A model generated the notes under the pieces. That model worked only from the letters and a program-made list of their open reading frames with translations, was not told the origin of the DNA and made no database searches. Shown here in pieces: positions 36,229-45,131 of a stretch of 64,000 nt of DNA. The stretch is from Micrococcus porci. Lineage in GTDB: Bacteria > Actinomycetota > Actinomycetes > Actinomycetales > Micrococcaceae. The position numbers and the translations under genes were made by a program. Numbering within the stretch: the stretch's first letter is position 1; each line of letters starts with the position of its first letter. The stretch lies in assembly GCF_020097155.1 (NCBI RefSeq), contig NZ_CP083691.1:496001-560000 (forward strand). Reading direction: 5' to 3'.

Positions 36229-36882
36229 TCAGCGCCGGAACACGTCGTCGACCGGGGTGTCCCCGTCCACGAACTCCACCTGCCGGCCGATCGACGCCCC
36301 GGAGTCCACCGCGGCCGCGATCATCCGTGCCACGTTGCCCCGCGAGGTCCCCGGCAGCTCCTCGGACGGCCCCTGCGGGTCCACCTGGACCCGGCCCGTC
36401 GGCTCGTCCAGGGTGAGCGCGCCCGGGCCCAGGATGGTCCAGTCCAGGTGTGAGCCGCGCAGGTGCTCGTCCGCGGCCGCCTTGGCCTCGGCGTAGGCGA
36501 AGAAGGAGCTGTCCTCCGGCACGCCGTGGTGCACGGACGCCCCCCGGTAGGACACCATCACGTAGCGCCGCACGCCGGCGGCCCGGGCGGCGTCCATCGA
36601 GGCGATCGCGGCGTCCCGGTCCACCGCGTAGGTGCGCTCCGGGTCCCCGCCGCCGGCCCCCGCGGACCAGACGACGACGTCCCGGCCCCGCATGGCCGCC
36701 TCCAGCTCGGCGGGGGAGGAGTGCTCCACGTCCAGCACGAGCGGCTCGGCGCCGGCGGTGCGGACGTCGTCGGCGTGCTCCGGGTTGCGGATCGCCGAGG
36801 TGACGGTGTGGCCGGCGTCGGCCAGCAGGGGAGCGGTCAGCAGGGCGATCTTGCCGTGGCCGCCGATGATCAGGATGTCCAT
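36229..36882 (-). CDS. NmrA/atypical SDR NAD(P)-binding protein
   Basis: 217 residues, an atypical short-chain dehydrogenase: ILIIGGHGKIALLTAPLLADAGH is the nucleotide-binding start (GxxGxxA-like), VVVWSAGAGG follows strand 4, and YAEAKAAADEHLRGSHLDWTILGPGAL replaces the YxxxK region. Similar proteins bind NAD(P)(H) and act as redox sensors or epimerase-like enzymes. AAGGAG precedes the ATG at 36882. It follows the siderophore operon by 77 bp and may be co-expressed with it. Confidence 0.83.
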   Translation of the reverse strand: MDILIIGGHGKIALLTAPLLADAGHTVTSAIRNPEHADDVRTAGAEPLVLDVEHSSPAELEAAMRGRDVVVWSAGAGGGDPERTYAVDRDAAIASMDAARAAGVRRYVMVSYRGASVHHGVPEDSSFFAYAEAKAAADEHLRGSHLDWTILGPGALTLDEPTGRVQVDPQGPSEELPGTSRGNVARMIAAAVDSGASIGRQVEFVDGDTPVDDVFRR

Positions 36883-36959
36883 GAGGGGCTCCTTCGCAGG
36901 TCGGGTGTGGTCCTGCTCGGCACAGCGTCGGCGCGGGGCGGGGTATTCCGATCCCGCCC

Positions 36960-38045
36960 TCAGCTCTCCGCCTGCCCCTGCCGCCAGTAGCCCATGAAGG
37001 AGACGTTCTTCTTCGGGATGTCCCCGCCGTCCACGGCCAGCCGCCGCAGCGCCCGCACCATGCCGGACTCCCCGGCCAGGAACACGTACGTGTCCGGGCG
37101 GTCCACGCCGGTCACGGGCTCCAGGTCCGCCAGCGTCCACTCGCGGGCCGCGCCCTCCGCCGGCGGGGCCTCCACCACTCCATCCACGCCCACGACGCCG
37201 GCCCGCGCCGTCCCGCTCAGCCCCAGGAGGGCGCCCAGCCGGGCCTGCGCCCATGCGCCCACCGGCCGCCCGGGGGCGGTGCGGCCCACGTGCAGGCGCA
37301 CCCGCCCGTGCTCGGCCACGTCCAGGGGGCGGGACTCGTCCCACGGCTCCGGCACGGCCAGGCGCTCGGCGATCAGGTCGGCGAGCTCCGCGTCCGCGGG
37401 CAGCTCCAGCACCAGGTCCGCCTCGCCGTCGAACCCGCCGAAGGGGTCCGCGAGCTCCTCCGCCACGGAGAGCAGTGCGGGGGCCGCCGTCGCGTCCCCG
37501 ACGGCCAGCACCCGCCGGGCGCCGGTGTCCCGCCAGCCGGCCCACGCGGGCGCCTCCCCGGTGGGCACCAGCACGTTCACGGACTCGCCCGCGGCCACCG
37601 TGCGCGCCCAGCGCAGCCCGGGGCCCTGGTGCGGGTCGGCGGCGTCGTCGGGGTCGCCGTGGAGGACGACGTCGATGGTCAGCGCCGGCACCTCCCGCCC
37701 GTCCACGCGGGTGCGGCCGGCCGAGCGCACCGTGTAGGTGCGCATCCAGCCGCGCTCGTCCTCCGGCACGGCCGTGAACCCGGCCCGGAACCCCGCGGAG
37801 AGGTCCGGGTCTGCGGACACCCCGCCCGGCGGGGGCACGAGCACCTTCACGTAGGCGTCCCGGCGCGGGCGCGAGCCCCGGTAGATCGCGTGCAGGTCCG
37901 GCACGCCCGGCGGCAGGGTGCCCAGGAGGTCCGCGCTTGCGTGCTCCAGGTCCTCGCCGGCCAGCACGATCCGCCGGAACCCCCGGCACGGCTGGGACGT
38001 GGAGACCACGCGTGTGTGCGCCACGAACATCGCCTCGGTGCTCAT
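36960..38045 (-). CDS. Siderophore-interacting protein (ferric-siderophore reductase)
   Basis: 361 residues of the SIP family, FAD-dependent cytosolic reductases that release iron from imported ferric siderophores. FAD-binding RTYTVRSAG follows the beta-barrel (about 90-120), the NAD(P)H-binding part contains RRVLAVGDATAAPAL, and the C-terminus carries the hallmark KKNVSFMGYWRQG. The middle has an insertion (about 250-310) rich in Ala/Gly. Last of a five-gene operon, overlapping the ATPase by ATGA. Confidence 0.92.
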   Translation of the reverse strand: MSTEAMFVAHTRVVSTSQPCRGFRRIVLAGEDLEHASADLLGTLPPGVPDLHAIYRGSRPRRDAYVKVLVPPPGGVSADPDLSAGFRAGFTAVPEDERGWMRTYTVRSAGRTRVDGREVPALTIDVVLHGDPDDAADPHQGPGLRWARTVAAGESVNVLVPTGEAPAWAGWRDTGARRVLAVGDATAAPALLSVAEELADPFGGFDGEADLVLELPADAELADLIAERLAVPEPWDESRPLDVAEHGRVRLHVGRTAPGRPVGAWAQARLGALLGLSGTARAGVVGVDGVVEAPPAEGAAREWTLADLEPVTGVDRPDTYVFLAGESGMVRALRRLAVDGGDIPKKNVSFMGYWRQGQAES

Positions 38046-38965
38046 GCCCGGTCCCCCCTCCCGCGTGGCAGCACCACGGGGTGGCCGAGCAGCGGGTCGG
38101 GGACGACGTCCGCGTCCAGCCCGAACACCTCCGCGAGCACCTCCGGGACGATCACCTCCGCGGGCGTGCCCGTGGCGACGACCCGGCCCCCGGCCATCGC
38201 CACCACGTGGTCCGCGGCCCGCGCGGCTAGGGAGAGCTCGTGGAGGACGGCCACCACGGTCGCCCGGGGCGGGGGCCCGGCCTCTGTTCCGGCCCCGCCC
38301 CCGACGACGCCGCCCGCCGCCTCCACCGTCCGGGCGCCCACGGCCCGCGGGTCGGGCAGGGTGCGGACGAGGTCCAGGACCTCCACCTGGTGCGCGAGGT
38401 CGAGGTAGCTGGTGGGCTCGTCCAGGAGCACGACGGGCGTCTGCTGGGCCAGCACGAGCGCCAGCCAGGCGCGCTGCCGCTGGCCTCCCGAGAGGGTCGC
38501 CGCGTCGCGGGCGGCGAGGTCCACGAGGCCGGTGCGCGCCAGGGCGGCGGCCACGGCGGCGTCGTCGCCGGCGGCGCGCCCGCCCAGCAGGCCCCGCCAG
38601 GGGTGGCGGCCGCGCTCCACGAGCTGCGCCACCGTGAGGCCCTCGGGGGTCACGGGCTGCTGCGGCAGCAGGGCCACGGTGCGGGCGTAGTCCCGCGCGG
38701 ACATGCCCGCTGCGTCCCGGCCCAGGACATCCACGGTGCCCGCGCGCAGGGGCAGCTGCCGGGTGAGCCCGCGCAGCAGCGTGGACTTGCCGCAGCCGTT
38801 GGCGCCGATCACCGCGGTGACCTGCCCGGCGGGCACGTCCAGGTCCACGGGGCCCACCGTGGGCGGCGCGGACGCCGGCCCGTAGGAGAGCTCCACGCCG
38901 CGCAGGCGCAGGGCGGGAGCCGGGGCGGTCGAGGGGGCGGCGGGGGTCGGGGGCGAGGAGGTCAT
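38042..38965 (-). CDS. Ferric-siderophore ABC transporter ATPase (FepC-like)
   Basis: 307 residues. Walker A GANGCGKST, LPQQPVTPEGLTV as Q-loop, signature LSGGQRQRAWLAL, Walker B VVLLDEPTSYLDLAHQ and H-loop VLHELSLAARAADHV, all intact. An unusual Gly/Pro-rich insertion of about 30 residues (VEAAGGVVGGGAGTEAG and around it) separates the D-loop region from the H-loop strand. It drives uptake through the two permeases encoded just upstream. Overlaps both neighbours by ATGA. Confidence 0.93.
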   Translation of the reverse strand: MTSSPPTPAAPSTAPAPALRLRGVELSYGPASAPPTVGPVDLDVPAGQVTAVIGANGCGKSTLLRGLTRQLPLRAGTVDVLGRDAAGMSARDYARTVALLPQQPVTPEGLTVAQLVERGRHPWRGLLGGRAAGDDAAVAAALARTGLVDLAARDAATLSGGQRQRAWLALVLAQQTPVVLLDEPTSYLDLAHQVEVLDLVRTLPDPRAVGARTVEAAGGVVGGGAGTEAGPPPRATVVAVLHELSLAARAADHVVAMAGGRVVATGTPAEVIVPEVLAEVFGLDADVVPDPLLGHPVVLPRGRGDRA

Positions 38966-40068
38966 CGGGTGCCTTCCGAGGAGCGGCCGGCGCGCAGCAG
39001 CAGCGCCAGCATGAGGGGGGCGCCCGCGGCGCCGGTGAGCACACCCGTGGGCAGGGCGGCGCCGTCGGCTATGAGGCCCAGGGCCTCCGTGCCGAGCACG
39101 TCCGCGAGCAGCACGATGCCCGCGCCGGTCAGGGCGGCGGCCGGCAGGGACGGGCGGCCCCGCGTCAGGCCCAGGGCCAGGGGCGTGGCCAGCAGGGCCA
39201 CGAAGGACAGCGGGCCCACCGTGGCGGTGGCCGCGGCGGCCAGCACGGCGCCCACGGTCAGCGCGAGGGCCGCGGTCGTCCTGGGCCGGGCGCCGAGCGC
39301 GTGGGCGAGGTCGTCTCCGACGTCCGCCGGGGCCAGCCGCCGGTGCAGCCAGCCTGCCGCCGGGAGGGCGAGCGCGAGCACGGCGGCCAGCAGCCCGATC
39401 CGCCCCCACGTCACCCCGTTCAGCGAGCCGGCGATCCACCGGGTGGCGGAGGCCAGGTCGTGCTCGGAGAGGCTCAGCATGGCCCCGGACACGATCGCCT
39501 GGCCCGCCGCGGCCACCCCGACGCCCGCCACCACGAACCGCTGCCCGCCCACCGAGCGGGCCGCCAGCAGCACCGCCGCACCGGCCGCCAGCGCGCCCAG
39601 CAGGGCCGCCCCGGCCCGGGCCAGGTCGGAGGAGCCGCCCGCCTGCCCGGCGGAGGCCGTCAGCGTCAGCACGACGCCGGCCGCGGCCCCGGCGGTCGTC
39701 CCCAGCACGTCCGGGGAGGCCAGGGGGTTGCGGAGGGTGCGCCGGTAGAGGGCGCCGGCGGCGCCGAGGGCCGCGCCGGTGAGGGTGGCGGCGACCGCGC
39801 GCGGCAGCTTCTCCTCCCACACGATGAACGAGGCCCCGGCGATCCGCTCGCCGCCGAGAATCCGCACGAGGTCCGGCACGGTCACCTGGTAGGTGCCCCA
39901 CGTGACGCGCAGCAGCATCAGGCCCGCCGTCAGCACCGCCAGGCCCAGCACGACGCCGGCCACCCGGCGCGCGTCGGCCCGGCGCAGGGCCCGGACGGTC
40001 TCCGGGGCGTCCCCGCCCGGCGCGGCGTCGCGTCGGCCCGGCGTCGTCGTCTCCCGCCGCGCGCTCAC
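38962..40068 (-). CDS. Ferric-siderophore ABC permease (FecCD family), second subunit
   Basis: 368 residues with ten predicted membrane segments of the FecCD/BtuC type: KLPRAVAATLTGAALGAAGALYRRTLRNPLASPDVLG is the conserved early block, and DDLAHALGARPRTT the coupling region. A 35-residue N-terminal tail. It forms the permease heterodimer with the upstream gene. The GTG overlaps the stop of that gene (GTGA). Confidence 0.92.
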   Translation of the reverse strand: MSARRETTTPGRRDAAPGGDAPETVRALRRADARRVAGVVLGLAVLTAGLMLLRVTWGTYQVTVPDLVRILGGERIAGASFIVWEEKLPRAVAATLTGAALGAAGALYRRTLRNPLASPDVLGTTAGAAAGVVLTLTASAGQAGGSSDLARAGAALLGALAAGAAVLLAARSVGGQRFVVAGVGVAAAGQAIVSGAMLSLSEHDLASATRWIAGSLNGVTWGRIGLLAAVLALALPAAGWLHRRLAPADVGDDLAHALGARPRTTAALALTVGAVLAAAATATVGPLSFVALLATPLALGLTRGRPSLPAAALTGAGIVLLADVLGTEALGLIADGAALPTGVLTGAAGAPLMLALLLRAGRSSEGTR

Positions 40069-41102
40069 GAGCCCAGCCCCGTCCGGCGCAGGAGGACGAG
40101 CAGCACGGGCACGCCGAGCAGCACGGTGGTGACGCCGAGGTGGATCTCTGCCGGGGCGATCACCAGCCGGCCGAGGAGGTCGGCGGCCACCAGCAGGACG
40201 GCGCCCCACAGGGCGGAGCCGATCAGCAGGGTGCGGGTGCCGCCGGGGCGCAGGCGGCGCAGCGCGTGCGGCACCACCAGTCCCACGAAGCCCACGGGCC
40301 CGGCCAGCGCCACCGCGGCGGCGGTCAGCAGGACCACCGCCGCCAGCAGCAGGGCGCGGGTGCGCCCGGGGCGGGCGCCGAGGCCGTGGGCGAGGTCGTC
40401 GCCGAGGGCCAGCGCGTCGAGGCCCCGGGCCGCGGCCAGCGCCAGGACGATCCCCAGGCCGATCACCGGCGTGAGCAGGGCGGCCTCGCCGAGGTCCGCG
40501 CGGGCCACGGTGCCCACGGCCCAGAACCGGAACCGGTCCCGCACCACGGGGGAGAGCACCAGCAGGGCGGTGGTCACCGCACCCGCGCCGGCGGTCACGG
40601 CCGCCCCCGCCAGCACCAGGCCGATCGGCGTGGGCGCGCCTCCCGCGCCGGCCCCGCGGGAGGCCGCCGCGGCCACGGCGTACACCAGCAGCGCCGCCGC
40701 CAGGGTGCCCGCCGCCGCCAGCGCCAGCACCCAGAACGTGCTCCCGGAGACCCCCAGGGCCAGGCCGATCGCCGTGGCCAGGGATGCCCCCGCGGACAGG
40801 CCCAGCAGGCCGGGGTCGCCCAGCGGGTTGCGGGTCGCGCCCTGCAGGGCCGCACCCGCCACGGCCAGCGCGGCCCCCACCAGGGCGGCCGTCAGGGTGC
40901 GCGGCACCCGGGAGGCGACGGCGGCGGCGTCGACGCCGGCGGGCACACCCTCCCCGGCGAGCATCGCCTGGAGGGTGGTGGCCGTCGTCGTGAGGGGGAC
41001 GGGGCGCGCGCCGAGCGCGAGCGCCGCCAGCCCTGCCGTGAGGAGCAGGGCCAGCGGCAGCAGCCCGAACAGCAGGGCGCCCCGGGTGGGGGAGGAGGGC
41101 AT
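40065..41102 (-). CDS. Ferric-siderophore ABC permease (FecCD family), first subunit
   Basis: 345 residues, about ten membrane segments. Conserved blocks: RVPRTLTAALVGAALAVAGAALQGATRNPLGDPGLLG, FRFWAVGTVARAD, and DDLAHGLGARPGRTR, followed by GPVGFVGLVVPHALR. Partner of the second permease. It begins nine bases after the binding-protein stop and is coupled to the next gene by a GTGA overlap. Confidence 0.93.
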   Translation of the reverse strand: MPSSPTRGALLFGLLPLALLLTAGLAALALGARPVPLTTTATTLQAMLAGEGVPAGVDAAAVASRVPRTLTAALVGAALAVAGAALQGATRNPLGDPGLLGLSAGASLATAIGLALGVSGSTFWVLALAAAGTLAAALLVYAVAAAASRGAGAGGAPTPIGLVLAGAAVTAGAGAVTTALLVLSPVVRDRFRFWAVGTVARADLGEAALLTPVIGLGIVLALAAARGLDALALGDDLAHGLGARPGRTRALLLAAVVLLTAAAVALAGPVGFVGLVVPHALRRLRPGGTRTLLIGSALWGAVLLVAADLLGRLVIAPAEIHLGVTTVLLGVPVLLVLLRRTGLGS

Positions 41103-41111
41103 GGGGGAGGG

Positions 41112-42197
41112 TCAGCCCTTCGCGGCGCGGGCGGCCTCGGCGATCGGCGGGACCACCTTCTCGAGGGCGTAGGGGATGGACAGCGGGGAGATCGCGGAGA
41201 CGGAGAGGACCTCCTGCTGGTCGACCTGCAGCACCAGCCCGCCCTTCTCCACGGCCGGGATGGCGCCGAGCAGCGGGTCGGCCTCGATCGCGTCGGCCAC
41301 GTCCGCGGAGGCGGCCCAGGAGACGAACACGTCGGACTCCAGCTCGTCCGCCCGCTCGGGGGACCAGGTGAAGAAGAAGGCGCCGTCCTCCGGTGCGTTC
41401 TCCGCGACCACGGGGGCCAGCTCCATGCCGAGCAGCTCGAGGAACTTGGGGCGGTTGTCCGCGGCGGTGTAGATGCTGATCTGGTCGGCGGCGGCTGGGT
41501 CCAGGGTGCCGTAGATGAACGAGGCGCCGGCCAGGCCGTCCTCCTCGGCGCCGGCGTCCGCGATCTGCCGCTCCAGGTCGGCGACGAGGGCGGCCGCCTC
41601 CCGCTCCTTGCCCAGGACCCGGCCGATCACCTCGGTGGACTGCTGCCAGGAGGTGCCGAACGCGGGGACGTCCTTCGGGTAGGCCACCACGGGGGCGATC
41701 TTGGAGAGGCGGTCGTAGTCCTCCCGGGTGAGGCCGGAGTACACGGCCAGGATGACGTCCGGCTTCACGGCGGCGATCGCCTCGGCGTCGATCCCGTCCG
41801 CCTCGGACCACTGGACGGGCGTCGGCCCGCCGAGCTCCTTCAGCTTGGCGTCGAACCAGTCGGTGGACTTGTCCGCGTTGCCGCCGAACTCGACGGCGGG
41901 CACGCCCACCGGGACCACGCCCAGGGCCAGGGCCACATCCTGGTTCACCCAGGAGACGGTGGCCACGCGCTCGGGGCGGGCGGGGATCTCCGTGGTGCCG
42001 TAGACGTGCTCCACGGTCAGCGGGTACGCGGCGGAGCCCGAGGCCGACGACGACGCGGCCGCCGAGCCCGCGGAGGAGGCGGGGCTTGAGGAGGGGACGG
42101 AGGACCCGGCGGGGCCCGTGGAGCACGCGGCGAGCAGCAGGGCCAGGCCGGAGCCGCCGGCGGCGAGCACGGAGCGGCGGGACGGGGACTGGGGCAT
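41112..42197 (-). CDS. Siderophore-binding lipoprotein (FepB-like)
   Basis: 361 residues. An N-terminal SRRSVLAAGGSGLALLLAAC combines twin-arginine-like residues with a lipobox, so the mature protein is anchored by a lipid at its Cys. After a Ser/Ala/Pro linker comes a class III periplasmic-binding domain (about 60-361) with KPDVILAVYSGLTREDYDRLSKIAPVVAY. It delivers ferric siderophore to the permeases encoded behind it. An IdeR-like box lies about 70 bp upstream. Confidence 0.92.
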   Translation of the reverse strand: MPQSPSRRSVLAAGGSGLALLLAACSTGPAGSSVPSSSPASSAGSAAASSSASGSAAYPLTVEHVYGTTEIPARPERVATVSWVNQDVALALGVVPVGVPAVEFGGNADKSTDWFDAKLKELGGPTPVQWSEADGIDAEAIAAVKPDVILAVYSGLTREDYDRLSKIAPVVAYPKDVPAFGTSWQQSTEVIGRVLGKEREAAALVADLERQIADAGAEEDGLAGASFIYGTLDPAAADQISIYTAADNRPKFLELLGMELAPVVAENAPEDGAFFFTWSPERADELESDVFVSWAASADVADAIEADPLLGAIPAVEKGGLVLQVDQQEVLSVSAISPLSIPYALEKVVPPIAEAARAAKG

Positions 42198-42265
42198 GGA
42201 GGGCCTCTCGGGAGGGGTTGTCGGATGGACGGGCCGATTAGGTGATGCGCGTATGCGCTAATCCG

Positions 42266-42284
42266 AGAGGTTAGCCTAGCCTAA
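42266..42284 (-). promoter_or_regulatory. IdeR/DmdR iron box of the siderophore operon
   Basis: On the minus strand the 19-mer reads TTAGGCTAGGCTAACCTCT, matching the actinobacterial DtxR/IdeR consensus TTAGGTTAGGCTAACCTAA at 16 of 19 positions. It lies 69 bp before the binding-protein start, so iron-loaded IdeR should repress the operon. It also stands 41 bp before menG on the other strand. Confidence 0.82.
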
Positions 42285-42324
42285 GTTCACGGTGCAAACG
42301 TGCTGCGCCCGCTACCGTGGAGGG

Positions 42325-43071
42325 GTGAGCGAGACCTCCCCCTCCCCCCTGCCGCGCCCCGCCTCCCTGGCCCACGACGCCGACCACGGCGCGCGCGTGT
42401 CCGGCATGTTCGACGCGATCGCCGGCCGCTATGACCTCATGAACACGGTGATGACGTGGGGGCAGGAGCCCCGCCTGGTGCGCCGCACCGTGGAGCGCGC
42501 CAACGTCCCCGCCGCCGCGCGCGTGCTGGACCTGGCCACCGGCACCGGCGACCTCGCCCTGGAGATCCTGAAGCAGCACCCGGACGCGCACGTCGTCGCC
42601 GCGGACTTCGCGCCCGAGATGATGGAGGTGGGCAGGACCCGCCCGAACGGGGACCGCATCGAGTGGGTGGAGGCGGACGCCCTGGCCCTGCCCTTCGCCG
42701 ACGGCGAGTTCGACTCCCTCACCCACGGCTACCTGCTGCGCAACGTCGCGAATATCCCCGCCGCGCTCGCCGAGCAGTTCCGCGTGCTGCGCCCCGGCGG
42801 CTGGGTGGCCGCCCTGGAGACCTCCCCGGCGCCGGACAACCTGATCAAGCCGTTCTCCAGCTTCTACATGCACCGGATCATGCCCCGCCTGGCGCGCCTC
42901 ATCACGGACAGGGCGGAGGCCTACGAGTACCTCTCCTCCTCCACCCGGGCGTTCCACACGCCCGAGGAGATCGCCGGGATGCTCGCCGATGCCGGGTTCG
43001 TGAACATCGGCCACGAGCTGCACATGTTCGGCACGCTGGCCACGCACTGGGCCATGAAGCCCCTCGACTGA
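42325..43071 (+). CDS. menG: Demethylmenaquinone methyltransferase
   Basis: 248 residues, class I SAM methyltransferase converting demethylmenaquinone to menaquinone. Motif I is VLDLATGTGDLALEIL (about 71-86); MFDAIAGRYDLMNTVMTWGQ and LRNVANIPAALAEQFRVLRPGG are UbiE/MenG signatures. The GTG at 42325 follows TACCGT by six bases (leaderless type), with GGAGGG in between. It is divergent from the iron-uptake operon; no other menaquinone gene is adjacent. Confidence 0.9.
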   Translation: MSETSPSPLPRPASLAHDADHGARVSGMFDAIAGRYDLMNTVMTWGQEPRLVRRTVERANVPAAARVLDLATGTGDLALEILKQHPDAHVVAADFAPEMMEVGRTRPNGDRIEWVEADALALPFADGEFDSLTHGYLLRNVANIPAALAEQFRVLRPGGWVAALETSPAPDNLIKPFSSFYMHRIMPRLARLITDRAEAYEYLSSSTRAFHTPEEIAGMLADAGFVNIGHELHMFGTLATHWAMKPLD

Positions 43072-43331
43072 GCCCTCCCGCGCCCGGCTGATCTTCTGAG
43101 GGCGCTGAAGCAGACCTGCGTGGTGCACCATCGGGTGAGCGCAACGTCGTAAAGTAACGATCCGGCTACGGCTCGGCCGCCTCATCCCCGGTGGCCCGGC
43201 ACGTCGCCCGGAGAGCTGCCCGCCGGAGTCCATCCCCCCCCCGTCCGGCCCCGGCCCTCCGCGCCCGGGGGCGCCCGCCTCCGGGGACCAGGGATCGGAC
43301 ACGGTCCCGCAACGGACAAGGACACCTCTCC
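43072..43331 (+). other. Intergenic region and probable leader of the response regulator
   Basis: No gene seen in 260 bp. TAAAGT (43150-43155) could be the -10 of a promoter giving a leader of about 170 bases for the response regulator gene. Confidence 0.35.
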
Positions 43332-44102
43332 GTGACCTCTGCAGAGCACACCGTCTCTCCCGCCTCCATGGCCGAGCTGCGCGAGTCCCTCCCGGACCTG
43401 ACGCACCAGGACGGCTCGCCCGTCCGCGTCCTCGTGGCCGACGCCGAGGGCCTGGAGGCCGACCTCCTCTCGATGGGCTACTCCCTGCTCGGCTGGGAGA
43501 CCGTCGTGGCCAAGGACACCGCCGCGGCCGTCCAGGAGGGAACCGCCCGCCGCCCCGACCTGGCCCTGCTGGACGCCGGCCTGCCCGACGGTGGCGGCCT
43601 GGAGGTCCTGGCCCGCCTCCGCGCCCACTGGGCCGAGATGCCCGCGATCGTCCTGGCCTCCCCGGCCGAGGCCGAGGACCGCATCGCGGCCCTGCTGGCG
43701 GGCGCGGACGACGTCGTCGCCAAGCCCTTCGCCGTCGAGGAGATCCTCCTGCGCTCGCACCACCTGGTGCGCCGGGCCGGGCTGAACGCCTCCACCGGCG
43801 AGGAGCTCGTGGTGGGCGACCTGGTGATGAACACCCGCACCCACGAGGTCACCCGCGGCGGCGACCTCATCGAGCTCACCGCCACCCAGTTCAACCTGCT
43901 GAAGTTCCTCATGGCCAACGTGCGCACCGTGCTCTCCAAGGACCGCATCCTCCAGGACGTCTGGGGCTACGACTTCGGCGGCCGCGCGAACATCGTGGAG
44001 CTCTACATCTCCTACCTGCGCAAGCGCATCGACGCCGGCCGCGAGCCGATGATCCACACCGTGCGCGGCGCCGGCTACGTGATCCGCCCCGCCGAGGGCT
44101 GA
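43332..44102 (+). CDS. Orphan OmpR/PhoB-type response regulator
   Basis: 256 residues. A 30-residue N-terminal tail, then a receiver domain (about 31-140) with phospho-acceptor Asp in LALLDAGLPDGGG and Lys in VVAKPFAVEE; the usual Thr/Ser before the active site is Ala in IVLASPAE. The C-terminal winged helix (about 155-252) reads LTATQFNLLKFLMANVRTVLSK, then VWGYDFGGRANIVELYISYLRKRID. No histidine kinase gene is adjacent, so the partner is elsewhere or absent. Starts at GTG 43332. Confidence 0.88.
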   Translation: MTSAEHTVSPASMAELRESLPDLTHQDGSPVRVLVADAEGLEADLLSMGYSLLGWETVVAKDTAAAVQEGTARRPDLALLDAGLPDGGGLEVLARLRAHWAEMPAIVLASPAEAEDRIAALLAGADDVVAKPFAVEEILLRSHHLVRRAGLNASTGEELVVGDLVMNTRTHEVTRGGDLIELTATQFNLLKFLMANVRTVLSKDRILQDVWGYDFGGRANIVELYISYLRKRIDAGREPMIHTVRGAGYVIRPAEG

Positions 44103-44121
44103 TCCGCCGGACGGGCAGCGG

Positions 44122-44407
44122 ATGGACCAGCCGCAGGTGCTGCGCGACGCCGTCGCGGAGGGCGTGCTCGCGGACCGGGTGGGCGTGGATGTGATCGACG
44201 TGGGGGAGCATCACCGCCCCGACTGCGCCGTCTCCCACCCGGACCTGGTGCGCGCCGCGATCGGCGCGCGCACCGCGCGCTCGGGGCCGGCCGGTTCGGC
44301 ATGGAGCACTCGGACGCCCCCTCCCGCACGCGGCCATGATGCGCTCCATCGAGCTCTACGGCACGAGGGTCGCGCCGCTGGTCCGCGAGATGCTCGAGGC
44401 GGGCTGA
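44122..44407 (+). pseudogene. Remnant of an LLM-class flavin-dependent oxidoreductase
   Basis: The first 60 codons from 44122 match the start region of luciferase-like monooxygenases (LADRVGVDVIDVGEHHRPDCAV, with the GEHHR motif). Homology then breaks. In another frame, about 44325-44407, the characteristic C-terminal end reappears (MMRSIELYGTRVAPLVREMLEAG, then a stop). The intact protein is about 340 residues, so more than two thirds has been deleted and the frame is shifted. Confidence 0.72.
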
Positions 44408-44526
44408 GGCGGCCCGTCGGCCAGGGGGATCGGGGGCTCTTCCCGGCCACCATCCGGGCGGTCCGGAGGCGGATTCGCCCAGGTCGGAGAGTGATGGATC
44501 AACTGAATTCCTTCGGCCCGCAGGGG

Positions 44527-44558
44527 TTGACGGAACCCCACCCCCCTTTGCATAAGGT
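44527..44558 (+). promoter_or_regulatory. Sigma-70-type promoter of the WGxxGxxG gene
   Basis: TTGACG (44527-44532) and CATAAG (44551-44556) or TAAGGT (44553-44558) form -35 and -10 elements 18-20 bp apart, about 95 bp before the ATG at 44654. It is the clearest canonical promoter in the window and predicts a real 5' leader. Confidence 0.6.
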
Positions 44559-44653
44559 GCATGGGTATGACCGAGATGGACGTCGGCGGAACCGCCGCCG
44601 GGGTCCGCACCAGAAGCCGGTCGGCGCCCGCCGCCGGCGAGAGGAGAACGATC

Positions 44654-45064
44654 ATGGCTGACATCCGCAAGACCGCCACCGCCCTGACCCTGAGCGCCGC
44701 CGTGCTGGTCGGCGCCGGCGCCCCGGCCGCCACCGCCGCTGAGAGCTCGACCGCCCCGGCGACCGAGACCGCCACCACGGCCCCGGCCTCGTCGCAGTCG
44801 CCCGAGCCGGAGCAGACGGAGGAGAAGGACGACAACGGCAACTGGGGCCTGTGGGGCCTCGCCGGCCTCCTCGGCCTCGCCGGCCTCGCGGGTCGCGGCA
44901 AGAAGCGCGAGGTCGTGCACGCCCAGCCCGTGCGGGAGGCCCCGCGCGTGCAGCCCACCCACACCGAGAACCACCACGTGGACACCACCCGCGTGCAGGA
45001 CGGCGTGCGCGACGCCGGCCACCGCGCCGGCGGCACCGACGGCACCCCCGGCAACGGCCGCTGA
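44654..45064 (+). CDS. Secreted WGxxGxxG-domain protein
   Basis: 136 residues. A signal peptide (about 1-32) is followed by a Thr/Ser/Pro/Glu-rich region, then NGNWGLWGLAGLLGLAGLAGRGKKRE (glycine zipper of the WGxxGxxG type, about 56-82), a hydrophobic segment ending in a basic cluster. A polar His/Arg-rich tail of about 55 residues follows. The function of this domain is unknown; its layout suggests membrane or cell-surface anchoring. The ATG at 44654 follows GAGAGGAG. Monocistronic, with its own promoter and terminator. Confidence 0.78.
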   Translation: MADIRKTATALTLSAAVLVGAGAPAATAAESSTAPATETATTAPASSQSPEPEQTEEKDDNGNWGLWGLAGLLGLAGLAGRGKKREVVHAQPVREAPRVQPTHTENHHVDTTRVQDGVRDAGHRAGGTDGTPGNGR

Positions 45065-45131
45065 TCCCGTCTGTCGGCCCCCGGAAGGCGGGGCCGGCCC
45101 GGTGACGCGGGGCCCGGCGCCCCGACCCCCG

